Source: Takashimella koratensis | Lineage: Eukaryota; Basidiomycota; Tremellomycetes; Trichosporonales; Tetragoniomycetaceae | Reading direction: 5' to 3' | Assembly: GCA_003116875.1 (NCBI GenBank) | Contig: BCKT01000002.1 | Span: forward strand, 930,001 to 994,000 | Length of the DNA stretch: 64,000 nucleotides | Translations under genes and position numbers: made by a program | The notes under the pieces: model-generated | Databases searched by the model: none | Told to the model about the DNA's origin: nothing | What the model saw: only the letters and a program-made list of their open reading frames with translations | Part shown: positions 1 to 10,776 of the stretch, piece after piece | Numbering within the stretch: the first letter of the stretch is position 1 | Layout of the letters: every line of letters begins with the position of its first letter

Positions 1-490
1 AAGTGGTTGAGCGCGCCGCAGGTGAGTAGTATATGGGCTCGGGTGAGACCGCGTGGGCAAGGAGTTCGAAAGAGATGCGAATGATCGGTGCTAATCGATA
101 CAGGGATATGTCTCGCTCAAGCATGAAGTCGACAAGGTGGTCGTTTTCGAGCGAGCCGGTTTGCTCTTCATCTTCAACTGTAAGTTTAGTTTGACAAGAT
201 TTCGCTTCTGCCTCCTGGGACGTCCTATGACTCCACGAGTCTTGAACAAAGCTGACTCTCTATCATCACGTGTAGTCCACCCGACCCAGTCGTTCACTGA
301 CTACAGAGTCGGCGTCGAGCAAGCTGGCGAGTACAAACTTGTCCTGAGCAGTGACGATAAAGAATTTGGAGGTCACGCAAGGGTCGATCATTCCGGGAAA
401 TACTTTACGACTCCGATGGAGTGGAATGGGAGGAAGAATTGGCTACAGGTTTATTCACCTTGTCGAACGGTTATCGTCTTGGGTTTGTAA
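1..490 (+). CDS. GLC3: 1,4-alpha-glucan branching enzyme, C-terminal part
   Basis: This is the 3' end of the glycogen branching enzyme, a GH13 enzyme that introduces alpha-1,6 branches into cytosolic glycogen; the rest lies left of the window. Three exons join in phase: 1-21, 104-179 and 276-490, with GT-AG introns between them and a clear CTAAT branch point in the first. The translation begins [15 protein letters not shown], continues with the family signature [16 protein letters not shown], then FTDYRVG, and has the [10 protein letters not shown] block typical of eukaryotic branching enzymes near the C terminus. These belong to the C-terminal all-beta domain, so no catalytic residues are visible. 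It ends with [13 protein letters not shown] and TAA. The gene is convergent with the next one. Confidence 0.95.
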
Positions 491-744
491 GCGGCGGGTG
501 GGCGGGCGGGCAAAGGAGAAGTATCAGTTTTGAGTTGAGTGAGGCAAGGAAAATGATGAAAGTCACGAGACGATCAAAGTAGTGAACCAGATTCAAAAGC
601 AATACGAAATCGTACGAGGACTTGGAAATTGCCAAACGAGGAGTGTACGAGGCCGTGTTTGTGTGTGTGTGTGGATACGAACGGGTACGTAAGGACCACG
701 ATCGGACAGTGGATGGTAGAAACGAAAAGGGAATTGAATTGGTA

Positions 745-776
<32 letters not shown>

Positions 777-1228
777 GGTGGTGGTGGTGGATGTTTTTGA
801 TACGAATCTATGAAAGGAAAATGTGCAATGACAAGCGATGCATTCGATAATCTCAAGCTGAGGTTGAGATGAAGAGTCGCTAGAGAGACCAGAGATAGGT
901 ACAGACCTGTGTACCTACGACGACCAGTAGAACCCAAGGTGGTCAAGAGATTGGGCAGGAGGCTATGAAGAAAGGTACAAAGTGGACAATATAGTTTTAC
1001 TGACTGTAGGTACATGAGTAGGTCCGGTCTTTGTTTATAATTCATCGCCTCGTGCTTCTTTCTGTTCTTATCAATCTTTTCCCCTCCTCAGGTTTCGTTC
1101 AATCCCGCTCTCCACTTTTTTTTTTTATCTTCTTTACATCTCTCTCGACACTTGTGACACTCAACGACACTCAGCCGCTCATCCCCACTTGACATTCCCT
1201 TTCAATCTCGTCGATATCACCTTGAGTT
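491..1228. other. Convergent intergenic region
   Basis: The DNA between the ends of GLC3 and the Zn2Cys6 gene holds their 3' untranslated regions. Open frames on both strands here are proline- or valine-rich products of the triplet repeat at 745-790 and look non-coding. A pyrimidine-rich stretch at about 1075-1215 with a run of T resembles a yeast promoter, but no plus-strand gene follows it. Confidence 0.6.
745..790. repeat. (ATG)n(TGG)n triplet microsatellite
   Basis: About five ATG triplets run directly into about ten TGG triplets. It lies in the 3' flank of GLC3 and should be length-variable between strains. Confidence 0.9.
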
Positions 1229-4200
1229 TCAGTCCAAATCTCGCCACATCATAGGAGGTGGGTTATACCTCCACCCGTCCCCGTTTCTGTCCTGTGGCGG
1301 ACGAGGTGGCGGTGGTTCGACAGTGAGCACGCGTTTAGCCGCTTGGTGAGCGGCACGAAGGACTTGGTGTAAGTGTTCGAGGTCTGGATGATGCGTCAGC
1401 CAAACGATCTCAACACGGCCAGCTCGACCATCGCATAGATCAAGTCTCCGCCCCATTTTCCAAAGGATTGGTGGACTCACCTTGGCACGGCCAGGCGGCG
1501 GTGACATTATCAAATGCCTCGTAGACGTAGTCTAACACCGTATCCGCCTCGGTCCAATACACCGGATCCATGGCAGCGAACTCGAGCGCGCTTTTGAGGA
1601 GGATGGTCAAATCAGCCCAGCCCTTGAAATCCAACTCCACCTCCACATCAATCATCCCGCTTCAACCCCAATGACTTACGTATATCCTTGGAGCAGGTAC
1701 CACCACGCGAACATGGGCCGTTCCGTGATTCGTGGCACCCCAGGGAGCTCGTGTGCGAATGCATAGAGAACCGGGCAGAGGTTTTGGAACCATTTATGGC
1801 GTTTGGATGTTTCGAGGTCGCGTAGGAGTTTGCGTGTGCCTAGAAATTGCGTGTGAGTGGGTTGGACGGGTCAAGAATGGGGTCGAGAAGGGAAGGACAG
1901 GGACAAGTGACAATTGTATACAGAAGTGTGAGAAGAATTAGAATGAAAGGGAAAGAGGAGGAAGAGGAGGAAGAGGACACAAACCCAATGCCCAGTCTCG
2001 AGCAGCCCACGCAGCATTACGCATCTCAACGTGCTTGGTGAACAAGTCGGTGTCCTCCTCGATCGCTCGGGCTTGGTACAGGGCGCGGGTGATGTCGTGG
2101 TTACTCAGTCGACCAGACTGAACCATGAGCCTGGGTGAAGGTGAGCAGGTGGCACGTGGCTCAGCGGGGTGGGTGTGGCAGTGAAGTAATGGTAAAGAGA
2201 GAACAATCGGTGAGGTAAAGAGGGAGAAATGGAGGTAAGGACGACTCACCAGATGGAGATGGAACGGTAAGTCAATGCCCAGATGGAGGTCTTGCCGAGA
2301 TGAGCCTGGTTGCGCTCCTGAAACGCCGCTTCGCCAGGTAAAAGTAGCGTGAACTGTGCCAAGTCAGCTTTGATGTGGCGTGACCAACAAAACGAAAAGT
2401 CCTTCGTGTACAATCACCACTCACGTTGGTCGGATCAGCCACGGTGATCCTGGGTGCTGACCTTCCATGCACAGTTCGAAATATAGCACAGCCAGCAGCG
2501 ACGTGCATAGCGCACCAACAAGTCCTCCTAATCTCTTCTTTCTGAATCTCCGCGACTGTCGGGTTACTCGACCAAAGTGGTTCCACGCTCCATTTCTTGA
2601 GGTTGATCGGGGTCCTCGATGGTGGCGGAGCACCGAGCCCGCCTAGCTGTGGGTACGACATGGAGGCGAGAACTGGGTCATCGGGGGTCGGACCGATCCC
2701 GTCAGAGTACGAGGTCGGGATGATGAAGTCTTTAACGCGGGGGAGGTCGAGCCAATCGAAGGACGCCCCGGGTCGGCCGTGGTCCAGGCGTAGAGGGATG
2801 CAGGCGCGGACACAGCTGTCGACATGACCGAGAGAGGCGAGTTGGCGTGCGTGAGAGTGGAAGACGTGAGGCTGGGTTTCGAATGTGGCGATAAGCAGAG
2901 CAGCCTGAGCGAGTGTCGGGTCTTTAGACCCAGCAACGAGTTGATGGTTGATCATTTGACGAGCCATGTCGACAAACTGGAGCGCACGGAGTTGACCAAG
3001 ATGAGAGCGACCATGTTTCAGGAACGACATGTGCGCGAGCATGCCGAGGACAAGGTGAGGCGCAAAGGCTTCGTCGACTGCTAGCCGCTGGAAAAAATAG
3101 CCACGGTGGAGGAAGATGTGCCACAGGTGGTTCTCGGCGAAACTGGGGGCGTAGAGGAGGTAAGCGAGGCATAGGGGATGACATGAGGAGCCGAATGGAA
3201 GTGGAGGAGAGGGGGGGGGGGGGGGGGGGGGGGGGGAAGGTGGGGGAGATGTGGAGAGTGAAGGCGAGGGATAGGGGAAGAGCAAAGCGGGCGCGGAAGC
3301 GGGCGCGGAAGCGGGCACGGGCATAGAAGGAACAATCACGAGGTGAAACCATCCATCAGTCGTCAAAGGTAGGAGCCGAGATTGATCAATCCATCAGCTC
3401 CATCACTGCGCAGCTACGCCCACCCCCACGCGCTCTCTCTCCAACACGTGTGTATTAGCGAAGTAGTCTTGGACAGGGCAGGCGAGGGGTGTGGGGTGTG
3501 GGGTGAGGGTATGTATACAGGAAACACGAGAGCGCCAAACCAACGCTCAAACTCACAATGCTGCGCATTCTTCCATGATCAGACTCTTCGCCACGACGTG
3601 GTTATCCGAGAACTCTTCAAGGACGTAGTTCCATAAATCTTCACGAGCGGCCCTGGCTTCCCCCGGGGACGCGTACATGGGGAGGTTGATCGTTCCGCCT
3701 ACCCCGTCGATAAAGTCGTCGCCGTATCGCTTGTACATTCGTGCGGCGCGTTGCATCCCGCCTTGTCGCAGAACCGGGCCACCATCAACACCGCTACCGG
3801 AGAAGGTTGGGTCGTAGTTTGTATCGTAGTGCACAAAAGTTCCGTCGAGGCGCTCGTCGCTGTCGCTGAGGCTGTCATCGCTGAGAGGGAGGACGACTTC
3901 CCTCGCCATCACGGGAGCCCCGTGCGCGTCCTCGGTGGGCGAGAGGTAGTGGTTGACTAGCGTACCCTTGGGCTTGAGACGCCCGCCCGGGCGTTTGTCG
4001 GGACCCCGACGCTTCACTTGAGCATCGTAGTGACATTCAGCGTTGCGCTTCGAGCAGTTGGCGCAACTGGGTCGTTCACCAGAGCACTTGACCTTGCGTG
4101 TGCGGCTGGGCGGGAGAAGCAAGGGATAAGGGGCGAAAAGGAAGAAATGGAAGGGAACCACGGGAAGGGATGATGCGCGGGATGAAGGATGGGCGCGAGG

Positions 4201-4539
4201 GCGTAGGTATGGGTCAACGACGAGAGGACCGACGATGACGAGGACCAAGGAAGTAACGATGTAAGCAAAGGTGTCAGCAACAAGTACCGAGTGGTCCCGA
4301 GAGGCGCCGATAGAAGACCAAGAAGGAATGGGGGGGCGAGCCACGACGACGGGGTTCGGTTCGGGATCAATCAGGATAAAAAATACTAACCCAGCCTAGG
4401 GATCTGATGATGGTCACGGCACAGGAGGAGGGGGGAGGGGATCGAAGACGACTTACCAAGTTGTGCAGCTGATGAATGCTGGTCGGTCGGTGACTGCTGC
4501 TTTGCGCTTAGAGAGCTGCTGTGTGAGTACCGGCGGCAT
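1229..4539 (-). CDS. Zn(II)2Cys6 fungal-specific transcription factor
   Basis: Eight exons keep phase throughout and give 674 aa: 4539-4457, 4105-3557, 3142-2425, 2353-2250, 2130-1985, 1839-1680, 1590-1481 and 1383-1229. Exons 1 and 2 join to complete a binuclear zinc cluster with cysteines at residues 25, 28, 35, 42, 45 and 52 (CX2CX6CX6CX2CX6C) and a basic RTRKVK segment. A basic linker (KRRGPDKRPGGR) follows, then a long alpha-helical region of the kind seen in fungal regulators. The 414-bp second intron contains a 26-nt poly-G run and GC-rich repeats and is the least certain part. The acceptor of exon 7 (next to codons for ALEFAAMD) was chosen because it alone preserves frame. The protein should act in the nucleus as a DNA-binding regulator; its target pathway cannot be inferred from neighbours. 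Confidence 0.87.
3211..3236. repeat. 26-nt poly-G tract inside an intron
   Basis: An uninterrupted run of 26 G (poly-C on the coding strand) sits in intron 2 of the Zn2Cys6 gene, next to GC-rich 12-bp repeats at about 3290-3320. On the coding strand it reads as polyproline, which produces misleading open frames. Confidence 0.95.
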
Positions 4540-5932
4540 GTCGGTAAAGTTGGGGCGAGGGTAAGTAGCGGGTGGTCGGGGGTAGTGGGGGTGAGGTGGG
4601 TAAGATGGGTAAGCTTTATAACTCTACCCCCCGTCCCTTGGACGTCCCCTTCCTGCCCCTCCTTGGCCCTCGAGCACGCTTGCCGCTGAGGCGAGTAGGC
4701 CGGGGCCGGCGGGCGGTGTCAATAAAAGGACAAGGGACAAGTACCGATTGGTCTAGACCAGCCGGGGTGTGGGGTGTGCACGAGGACCAAGGAGGGAGAG
4801 GGATAGGGAGAGGGCGTCGAGTCGTGAAGCGAGGGGAGGGAGGGTCGGAACGTTCTCGCTACATTGTCAGCTGCCCACGGGGTCAGCCAGAGTAGAGGAT
4901 GATGATCCAACGGATCCGTTCTCGTGGCGAGGGGTAGAAACAGGAACAGACAGGGCAGGGGATGGGGCAGCAGGTGGGTTCGGGGTCAGGGGGGAATGGA
5001 GAGGAGTGGGTGAGTGGGTTTGGTGATGAGGTTGAACGTGGTGATGGATGGATCGAGGATTGAGGTACAGTCGTGGTCGTCAACATGAGACGATTGTCCG
5101 CTGAGGGCGTAGCGTCGCGATGAGGGGGTAGGAGAAGAGAGGAGAGCGGGCGCAGGGAGTGGAGAGGGAGAGAAGAGGATCAATGGCGATGGCTCAGAGC
5201 AAAAGCCGAAGATTGGGACGCAACGATAACTGCCAAACAATCAACGACGCTAGGACGAGAAGCGAAGCGAGGCAAGCGCTGATCAATCTGTCACTGTGTG
5301 TACACACAACCTGTTTTCAACCTCACCACGGAGTCTTGTGGCCGCCTTGGTCTCAATCAATCAACCATCCATCAGACCATCACAACCCGTCACCCTACTC
5401 CGCTCCACTGCTCTACCCCCTTGCCCCCTCCTCTCCCTACCTTGGACACGGATCTCTTCCCCAGACCCGCGGCGTCCTTTGAAGGAGATACCGAGTTGGC
5501 CGTCTCGTCGCCGTCTGACCGTTGACCGCCGTCTCTGCATCTTGATGGTTCGTGATCTAGGAGCAGAATGACCAAAATGGATTGGGTTGGAGCCAATGGT
5601 GAGTCGGGTGGCAAGCATCCTTCAAGCCGACGACGTAGGGATGAAGCCAAGTCAAAAACAACGAGTCAAGGTGGACAAAGACAAAACCCGAAACCACCGA
5701 CAACGCGAGTGACTTTTGATTTCTTTCTCAGGGCACATCCGACGCCACGTGGCGCCTGGTCGTCCTCTTTTCTCAGGCACGTCACGCGCGTAACACCTAG
5801 CTTTCCCATTTCGATTCGACTCGTCCTCCCCCCTCATCTGCGCACGTCCGTCTTCCCGCCTCACCTCATCGTTTCATCTCTTCTTCATCTATACTCATTG
5901 CTTTGCTCTATAGTCTTACGTCGATACCCACC
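4540..5932. other. Long divergent intergenic region
   Basis: A 1.4-kb region lies between the Zn2Cys6 gene (leftward) and the chromodomain gene (rightward). It is G-rich near the left gene and C/T-rich near the right one, as expected for two back-to-back promoters with leaders. Several open frames of 60-120 codons on both strands are low-complexity, overlap each other and lack recognisable motifs, so none is called. The pyrimidine-rich stretch at 5800-5930 is probably the 5' leader of the chromodomain gene. No tRNA or other RNA gene was recognised. Confidence 0.5.
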
Positions 5933-7151
5933 ATGAGCCCCGTTAGACGATCGCCGCGGTCTCGCTCGTCGCCTGCGCATAGCGAAGGTAGCTCCAGCTC
6001 GACACTCACGCCTGTCCCGTCGACCCCGTCTCTTACCCACGCGTCGCCCTCGCCGTCTCACTACGCTTGGGCCATCACGCCGTCCGCGTCACCATCTGCA
6101 ATCAGTGCTACATCCACCATTACTGCTACCCGGAAGAGCGCAAGGCCGACGAAGCCATCGTCGAAGGCCACGGAATTGAAGACCAGGCAAAGCGAATATG
6201 TCGGCGTTTTTGAAGTCGAGCGTATCGTAGCACGTTCACGTTGGGAAGGGCGCGGGTCCGACGGCAAAATCGAGTACCAATACCTCGTGCGATGGAAGGG
6301 ATATCCACCTGAGGAGGATACCTGGGAGGGGAGATCAAATCTCATGCAGGGTTCGGCCAGTCTTGTCTACGAGTTTGAGAAGAGTGGTAAGTCACGCCCG
6401 GGTCTACAAGCCTCCAGAAGACGTTGACGTTTGAAAAAAAACGCTCTCCTCTCATCACCAGACCATCCATATACAATTGTGGGTGAGAAACGCTATGGCG
6501 CCAACAGATCCTATTATCGAATTCGATTCGGCATCGCGACACCCTCTATCCCACCGTCGCCATATTGTCAAGAGCAATGGCTGAGGCAAAACGACGTCCA
6601 GCGACAAGGCTACAAGATCTCCCCTCTACGAGTTCCAGCCGTCTTCGAATACTACCGGACACATCATATTCAGACTTTCGATTCGGAATGGGTGCTGCAA
6701 GGACTTAGTCATCCGACCCCCACATCGAACACCCACACCAGGGCAATAAAGCCAAGTACGTGCCGTCTACCAGCCAAGGCTCTTCCGCTGCCTGACGCTC
6801 ACTGATAATATCTTTCTCATAGTCCGTCATCTTGTTGGAGTGCAGGACCGTGGGAGATACTTCCCCAAGCGCAGCTCCAAGTGTCCCGCATCGACTTATC
6901 TGGTGGCTTGGACCGAAAATTCTTCCAACGATGTTCATCAAAGCTGGATGTCTTATACCACTCTCACCAGCTGGTTCCCAACCGAAGGCAAAGCCTCCCT
7001 TGCGGCTTTCAAAGCCAAGATGGATGCGGAAGAGGCTGAGCGAAAGGCTCAATCCGAAACTGTCGTCAAGACCGAGTATGAGCTGGAGCGACTGCGACGG
7101 TTGGAGGAGAACAAGTTGATGTTGATTGAGTTGGGGTTGAAGAGCGCATAG
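5933..7151 (+). CDS. Chromodomain protein (HP1-like)
   Basis: Three exons (5933-6386, 6462-6755, 6823-7151) join in frame to 358 aa. The first 85 residues are Ser/Pro/Thr-rich and disordered. Residues ~91-150 form a canonical chromodomain: FEVERIV, then YLVRWKGYPPEEDTWE, with the aromatic-cage positions filled by F93, W121 and Y124, so methyl-lysine histone binding is expected. After a middle segment, the C-terminal third contains YLVAWTENSS followed by SWMSYTTLTSWFP, which resembles a degenerate second chromo or chromoshadow fold, then a charged helix rich in E, K and R ending LIELGLKSA. By family the protein should act in heterochromatin. It could be a fungal HP1/Chp-type protein; the exact orthologue is not clear. 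The ATG at 5933 is preceded by CCACC, a good start context. Confidence 0.88.
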
Positions 7152-7439
7152 TGAAGGTGTTTGGGACGTGATCTTGGCTGTTTCAAGTATCTTATCTTGG
7201 GATCCCTGTTTTTTTTTTTTTTCTCTTGGTACTCGCATCTTGAATCCTGTTACGATAGTGACGACGTAGTGATATGGGCTTTGACGATCTTTGGTAACCC
7301 AGCTTTTGTATCGAGCGAGCCTGGTGCCTCGGGCTGAGATTAGCCAGCCGGGCATGAATGAATCTTATTGCCCCCTGGCCGCCGTGAAAATGCCGGGTCG
7401 GCGTTAGTGACGAGTGGCACCCTCGCACCGCTACCCTGG

Positions 7440-7722
7440 CCCCTTTTTCCTTCCGTCTGCTGTGGATTTTTTTTTTTTTTTCAACCCATTTTTTCCCCCT
7501 CCCTCCCTGGGTGGTAAAAGTTTCTCTCTCGCCGTTCTTGAATCCTCCTCGTTCTCTCTTTCTTTCTCTTCTCTACAAACCTAAAAAGGCATCAAGGTGA
7601 GCATCTGCCCACCTCCAACGGGGACAACAACGAACCAGCGACACAAACCAGCGTTCTGACACTCTCTTACAGCCTCTCCTCTTTCTCCCTCCCTAAAAAA
7701 AAACGAAGACAGTCTAGTCAAA
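7440..7722 (+). promoter_or_regulatory. SSB1 promoter and 5' leader with a leader intron
   Basis: Long T and CT tracts (7465-7570) precede the Hsp70 gene. A probable intron in the untranslated leader runs from 7597 (AAG|GTGAGC) to 7672 (TTCTGAC...TTACAG), with a well placed branch point. An A-rich stretch sits just before the start codon, as is usual for strongly translated fungal mRNAs. Confidence 0.65.
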
Positions 7723-8392
7723 ATGTCCACCGAAGAGATCTACGAGGGTGCCATCGGTATCGGTACGTCGCAGCGGTCTTCAGCTCCTTTATCACCTCGA
7801 CAAGATTCTGACTGCTTTGATCCTTTGCCTCGCCGCTGACACTACCTTGATAGACCTTGGTACCACCTACTCCTGTGTCGGTGTCTGGGCCAACGACCGT
7901 GTTGAGATCATTGCCAACGGTTAGTCTTTGTGAAATTGTAGAGGAAGAACGTGGATGGGGGATGGAGGAGCAGCAGCAAGGCTTCTGGCTGGTTATTCTA
8001 CTCGTACTGACTCCATATCTAGACCAGGGTAACCGTACCACCCCTTCGTACGTCGCCTTCACTGACGGCGAGCGTTTGATCGGTGATGGTGAGTGCTGGA
8101 TTCAAGGGCCTTCCTCTCTACCCATAGCCTCGAAAACGTCCTTGCTGACATCACCTCAGCCGCCAAGAACCAGTCCGCCATGAACCCCCGTAACACCGTC
8201 TTCGACGCCAAGCGTCTCATCGGTCGCCGTTTCGACGACCCGGACGTCAAGAAGGACATGAAGCACTGGCCCTTCGCCGTCATCGACAAGGACGGCTCCC
8301 CTTACGTTGAGGTCGACTACCTCAACGAGCGCAAGACCTTCTCTCCCCAGGAGATCTCCGCCATGGTCCTCACCAAGATGAAGGAGATTGCC

Positions 8393-8427
<35 letters not shown>

Positions 8428-8508
8428 TGTCACGTAAGTTGGAGTTGGGACCTTGGGCTTGAGTTCAAGAATGAGTGTGGCGAAGAAATTTTCCTAACCC
8501 CATCCCAG

Positions 8509-8571
<63 letters not shown>

Positions 8572-8737
8572 CCTCGACGTTCTCCGTATCATCAACGAGC
8601 CCACCGCCGCCGCCATTGCCTACGGTCTTGACCAGAAGACCAAGGAGGAGAAGAACGTTCTCATCTTCGACCTCGGTGGTGGTACTTTCGATGTCTCCCT
8701 TCTTTCGATCACTGGTGGTGTCTTCGCCGTCAAGGCT

Positions 8738-8772
<35 letters not shown>

Positions 8773-9904
8773 TGACAACTCGCTCCTTGAGCACTTCAAG
8801 GCCGAGTTCAAGCGCAAGAGCAAGCTCGACATCTCGGACGACGCCCGTGCCCTCCGTCGTCTCCGTTCGGCTTGCGAGCGTGCCAAGCGCACTCTCTCCT
8901 CGGTCACCCAGACCACCGTCGAGGTCGACTCCCTCTACCAGGGTACCGACTTCTCCGCTAACATCACCCGTGCTCGTTTCGAGGAGATCAACGCCTCTGC
9001 CTTCAAGTCCACCATCGACCCCGTCGAGAAGGTTCTCAAGGACTCGAAGATCCCGGCCGCCAAGGTCGACGACATTGTCCTTGTCGGTGGCTCTACCCGT
9101 ATCCCGAAGATCCAGTCGCTCGTCTCCGAGTTCTTCGGTGGCCGCCAGCTCAACAAGTCGATCAACCCCGACGAGGCCGTCGCCTACGGTGCCGCCGTCC
9201 AGGGTGCCGTCCTCACCAACCAGACCTCGGACAAGACTGCCGACCTCCTCCTCCTCGACGTTGCCCCGCTCTCGCTCGGTGTCGCCATGCAGGGTGACAT
9301 CTTCGGTGTCGTTCTCCCCCGTAACACCCCGATCCCGGCCAACAAGTCGCGTGTCTTCACCACCGTCGAGGACAACCAGACCACCGTCATGTTCCCCGTT
9401 TACGAGGGTGAGCGTACCCAGTGCAAGGACAACAGGCTTCTCGGCGAGTTCGAGCTCTCTGGTATCCCCCCCATGCCCCGTGGTCAGGCCGAGCTTGTCT
9501 GCACCTTTGAGGTTGACGCCAACGGTCTCCTCAAGGTCTCTGCTCAGGACCGCGCTTCGGGCCGCAAGGCTCAGATCTCGATCCAGAACTCGGTCGGCCG
9601 TCTCTCGACCGACGAGATCCAGGCGATGATCAAGGACGCCGAGCAGTTCCGTAACGCCGACCGTGACTACTCTGCCAAGCACGAGGCCAAGTCGGACCTC
9701 GAGTCCTTCATCAGCACATGCGAGCAGCAGATCTCTTCCCCCGAGCTCGCCGCCAAGATGAAGCGTGGTGCCAAGGCCGCCGTCGAGGCCGAGATCGCCA
9801 AGGCCCTCGAGAAGCTCGAGCAGGAGGACGCTACCGGTGACGAGCTCAAGAAGGCTCAGCTCGGCTTGAAGCGCGCTATGCAGAAGGCCCTCGCCTCCCG
9901 ATAA
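7723..9904 (+). CDS. SSB1: Ribosome-associated Hsp70 chaperone, Ssb type
   Basis: Five exons (7723-7762, 7854-7919, 8023-8088, 8160-8433, 8509-9904) give 613 aa, the same length as yeast Ssb1. All Hsp70 signatures are present: [12 protein letters not shown] near the N terminus, [27 protein letters not shown] and the linker [14 protein letters not shown]. The C terminus lacks the EEVD motif of Ssa-type cytosolic Hsp70 and the HDEL of the ER form, and ends [11 protein letters not shown], matching the Ssb family. Ssb binds ribosomes and nascent chains together with the Zuotin/Ssz1 complex. Codon use is strongly biased to C- and G-ending codons (GCC, GTC, AAG), fitting very high expression. The bias also creates a long spurious antisense frame. 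The gene has a leader intron and four small coding introns clustered at the 5' end. Confidence 0.97.
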
Positions 9905-10330
9905 ACGCCGAGTTTGGAAATAAGGAATAGGTCGTTGAAGAGTTGAAAAACAGAAGCGAATTCGATTCTTGGCCCCCTTTTTCTACACCTCTTTCTCTCT
10001 CGTGTTTGTCTCTCTCCACTACCTACCTCATTACCTCTCATACCTCTCCCTTTCCGTCATATATTGGGTTGATTCAGACAGAAGCAAAACCAAATCCCAT
10101 ATTGTACGCACGTCTTCTCTTACCCCCTCACCGTTTGTGTCCCAAACGTACTTCATCCCCGACTGCATGATGCACAGTGGCGGTGTTTTGCTGTTAAGAA
10201 TGGTATTGGACAGGCTACGGCACGATACTGACTGATTGACATCCTTTAGGCAAGACTGACCCGCAATTTCTGACGAGTGGCGATCCGCGATTTCTGCTGA
10301 ATCACTACCGACACGCTCACATATCTATCG
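9905..10330. other. SSB1 3' region and U6 upstream flank
   Basis: This stretch holds the SSB1 3' untranslated region (T/C-rich, about 9905-10130) and then the upstream flank of the U6 gene. No coding signal is seen. A short AT-rich element (ATATCTAT, about 10321) lies just before the U6 start, but it is too close to be a classical -30 TATA box. Confidence 0.5.
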
Positions 10331-10454
10331 GTGGGGGGCGACCCCCACCATATGATAATATTCGGAACAATACAGAGAAGATTAGCATTGCCCCTGCATA
10401 AGGATGACAGTTACAAGAGTCGGAGAGGTTTCGCCGAAAGGCGAAGTATTTTTT
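10331..10454 (+). ncRNA. U6: U6 spliceosomal snRNA
   Basis: The sequence contains the invariant U6 core: AUACAGAGAAGAUUAGCA (the 5' splice site-binding ACAGAGA box followed by AGC), then GCCCCUGCAUAAGGAUGACA, which forms the catalytic internal stem-loop. A perfect 5' hairpin of seven base pairs with a GCGA loop (10331-10348) marks the 5' end, as in other U6 genes. A run of six T (10449-10454) is the Pol III terminator. The 3' part after GGAUGACA is longer than usual and contains a six-pair hairpin with a GAAA tetraloop at 10430-10445. No intron interrupts the core, although U6 introns are known in some basidiomycetes. The exact 5' nucleotide is inferred from the hairpin. Confidence 0.93.
10449..10454 (+). 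terminator. Pol III T-run terminator of U6
   Basis: Six consecutive T on the sense strand immediately follow the 3' hairpin of the U6 gene. Confidence 0.85.
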
Positions 10455-10776
10455 GCAGGTGTTGATTGCCACTGAATCCGGCGCCGAAGTGCATGTCTCG
10501 CCCTACTCACGTGCTCCGGAACAACGTAGCCGCATCTGCTGTATTTAAATTGGACTTTCCCCGAACTCGGCATTGATCACCCACTTTGTTCACCGAGTTC
10601 CCGAACTGACCAAACGGATCATCCACGCTGCTGATATACCGCGCGGGGCCAAGGTCACCTAGTGGTAGACGACTATGAATAGCCTGTGACGCCGGGGAAA
10701 TCCGTGTCCATGCCGAGATTCCGAACGGTGTGTAGGCGAGTGACCATGGGTAGATATAAGACGTAGCGTCTTGGAG
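10455..10776 (+). promoter_or_regulatory. Promoter region of the oxygenase gene
   Basis: Between U6 and the oxygenase lie a TATTTAAAT element (about 10541), an inverted repeat GAACTCGG/CCGAGTTC (arms about 10564-10571 and 10592-10599) and CCG-N4-CGG at 10561-10570, a spacing type used by Zn2Cys6 regulators. CTCGGCAT occurs at 10566-10573 and its complement at 10710-10717; the same octamer is tandemly repeated in the neighbouring regulator/acetyltransferase promoter. A tRNA-like stretch near 10650-10720 does not fold convincingly and was not called. Confidence 0.45.

Noticed and set aside
593..1045. 150-codon minus-strand frame with a polyproline run
   Set aside because: It is created by the TGG repeat and lies in 3' flanking DNA; no start context, splice signal or domain.
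1390..1480. Unspliced C-terminal reading of the first Zn2Cys6 gene, ending at 1440
   Set aside because: An intron with donor GTGAGT and a CTGAC branch point before CAG at 1384 joins in phase to a longer protein-like C terminus.
2924..3352. Proline-rich frames over the poly-G tract
   Set aside because: They fall in an intron of the Zn2Cys6 gene; splicing from 3557 to 3142 keeps the regulator frame.
4572..5618. Several 60-120 codon frames in the long left intergenic region
   Set aside because: They overlap on both strands, are R/G- or S/P-rich, and none has homology-like motifs or splice-linked continuation.
8465..9682. 405-codon open frame antisense to the Hsp70 gene, and a 384-codon shifted frame on the sense strand
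   Set aside because: Both are by-products of the strong C/G-ending codon bias of SSB1; their translations are low-complexity (V/L/G/D/E or S/R/P) without motifs.
10640..10740. tRNA-like stretch with CCTAGTGGTAGA as A box
   Set aside because: No matching B box or anticodon arm; more likely promoter DNA of the oxygenase gene.
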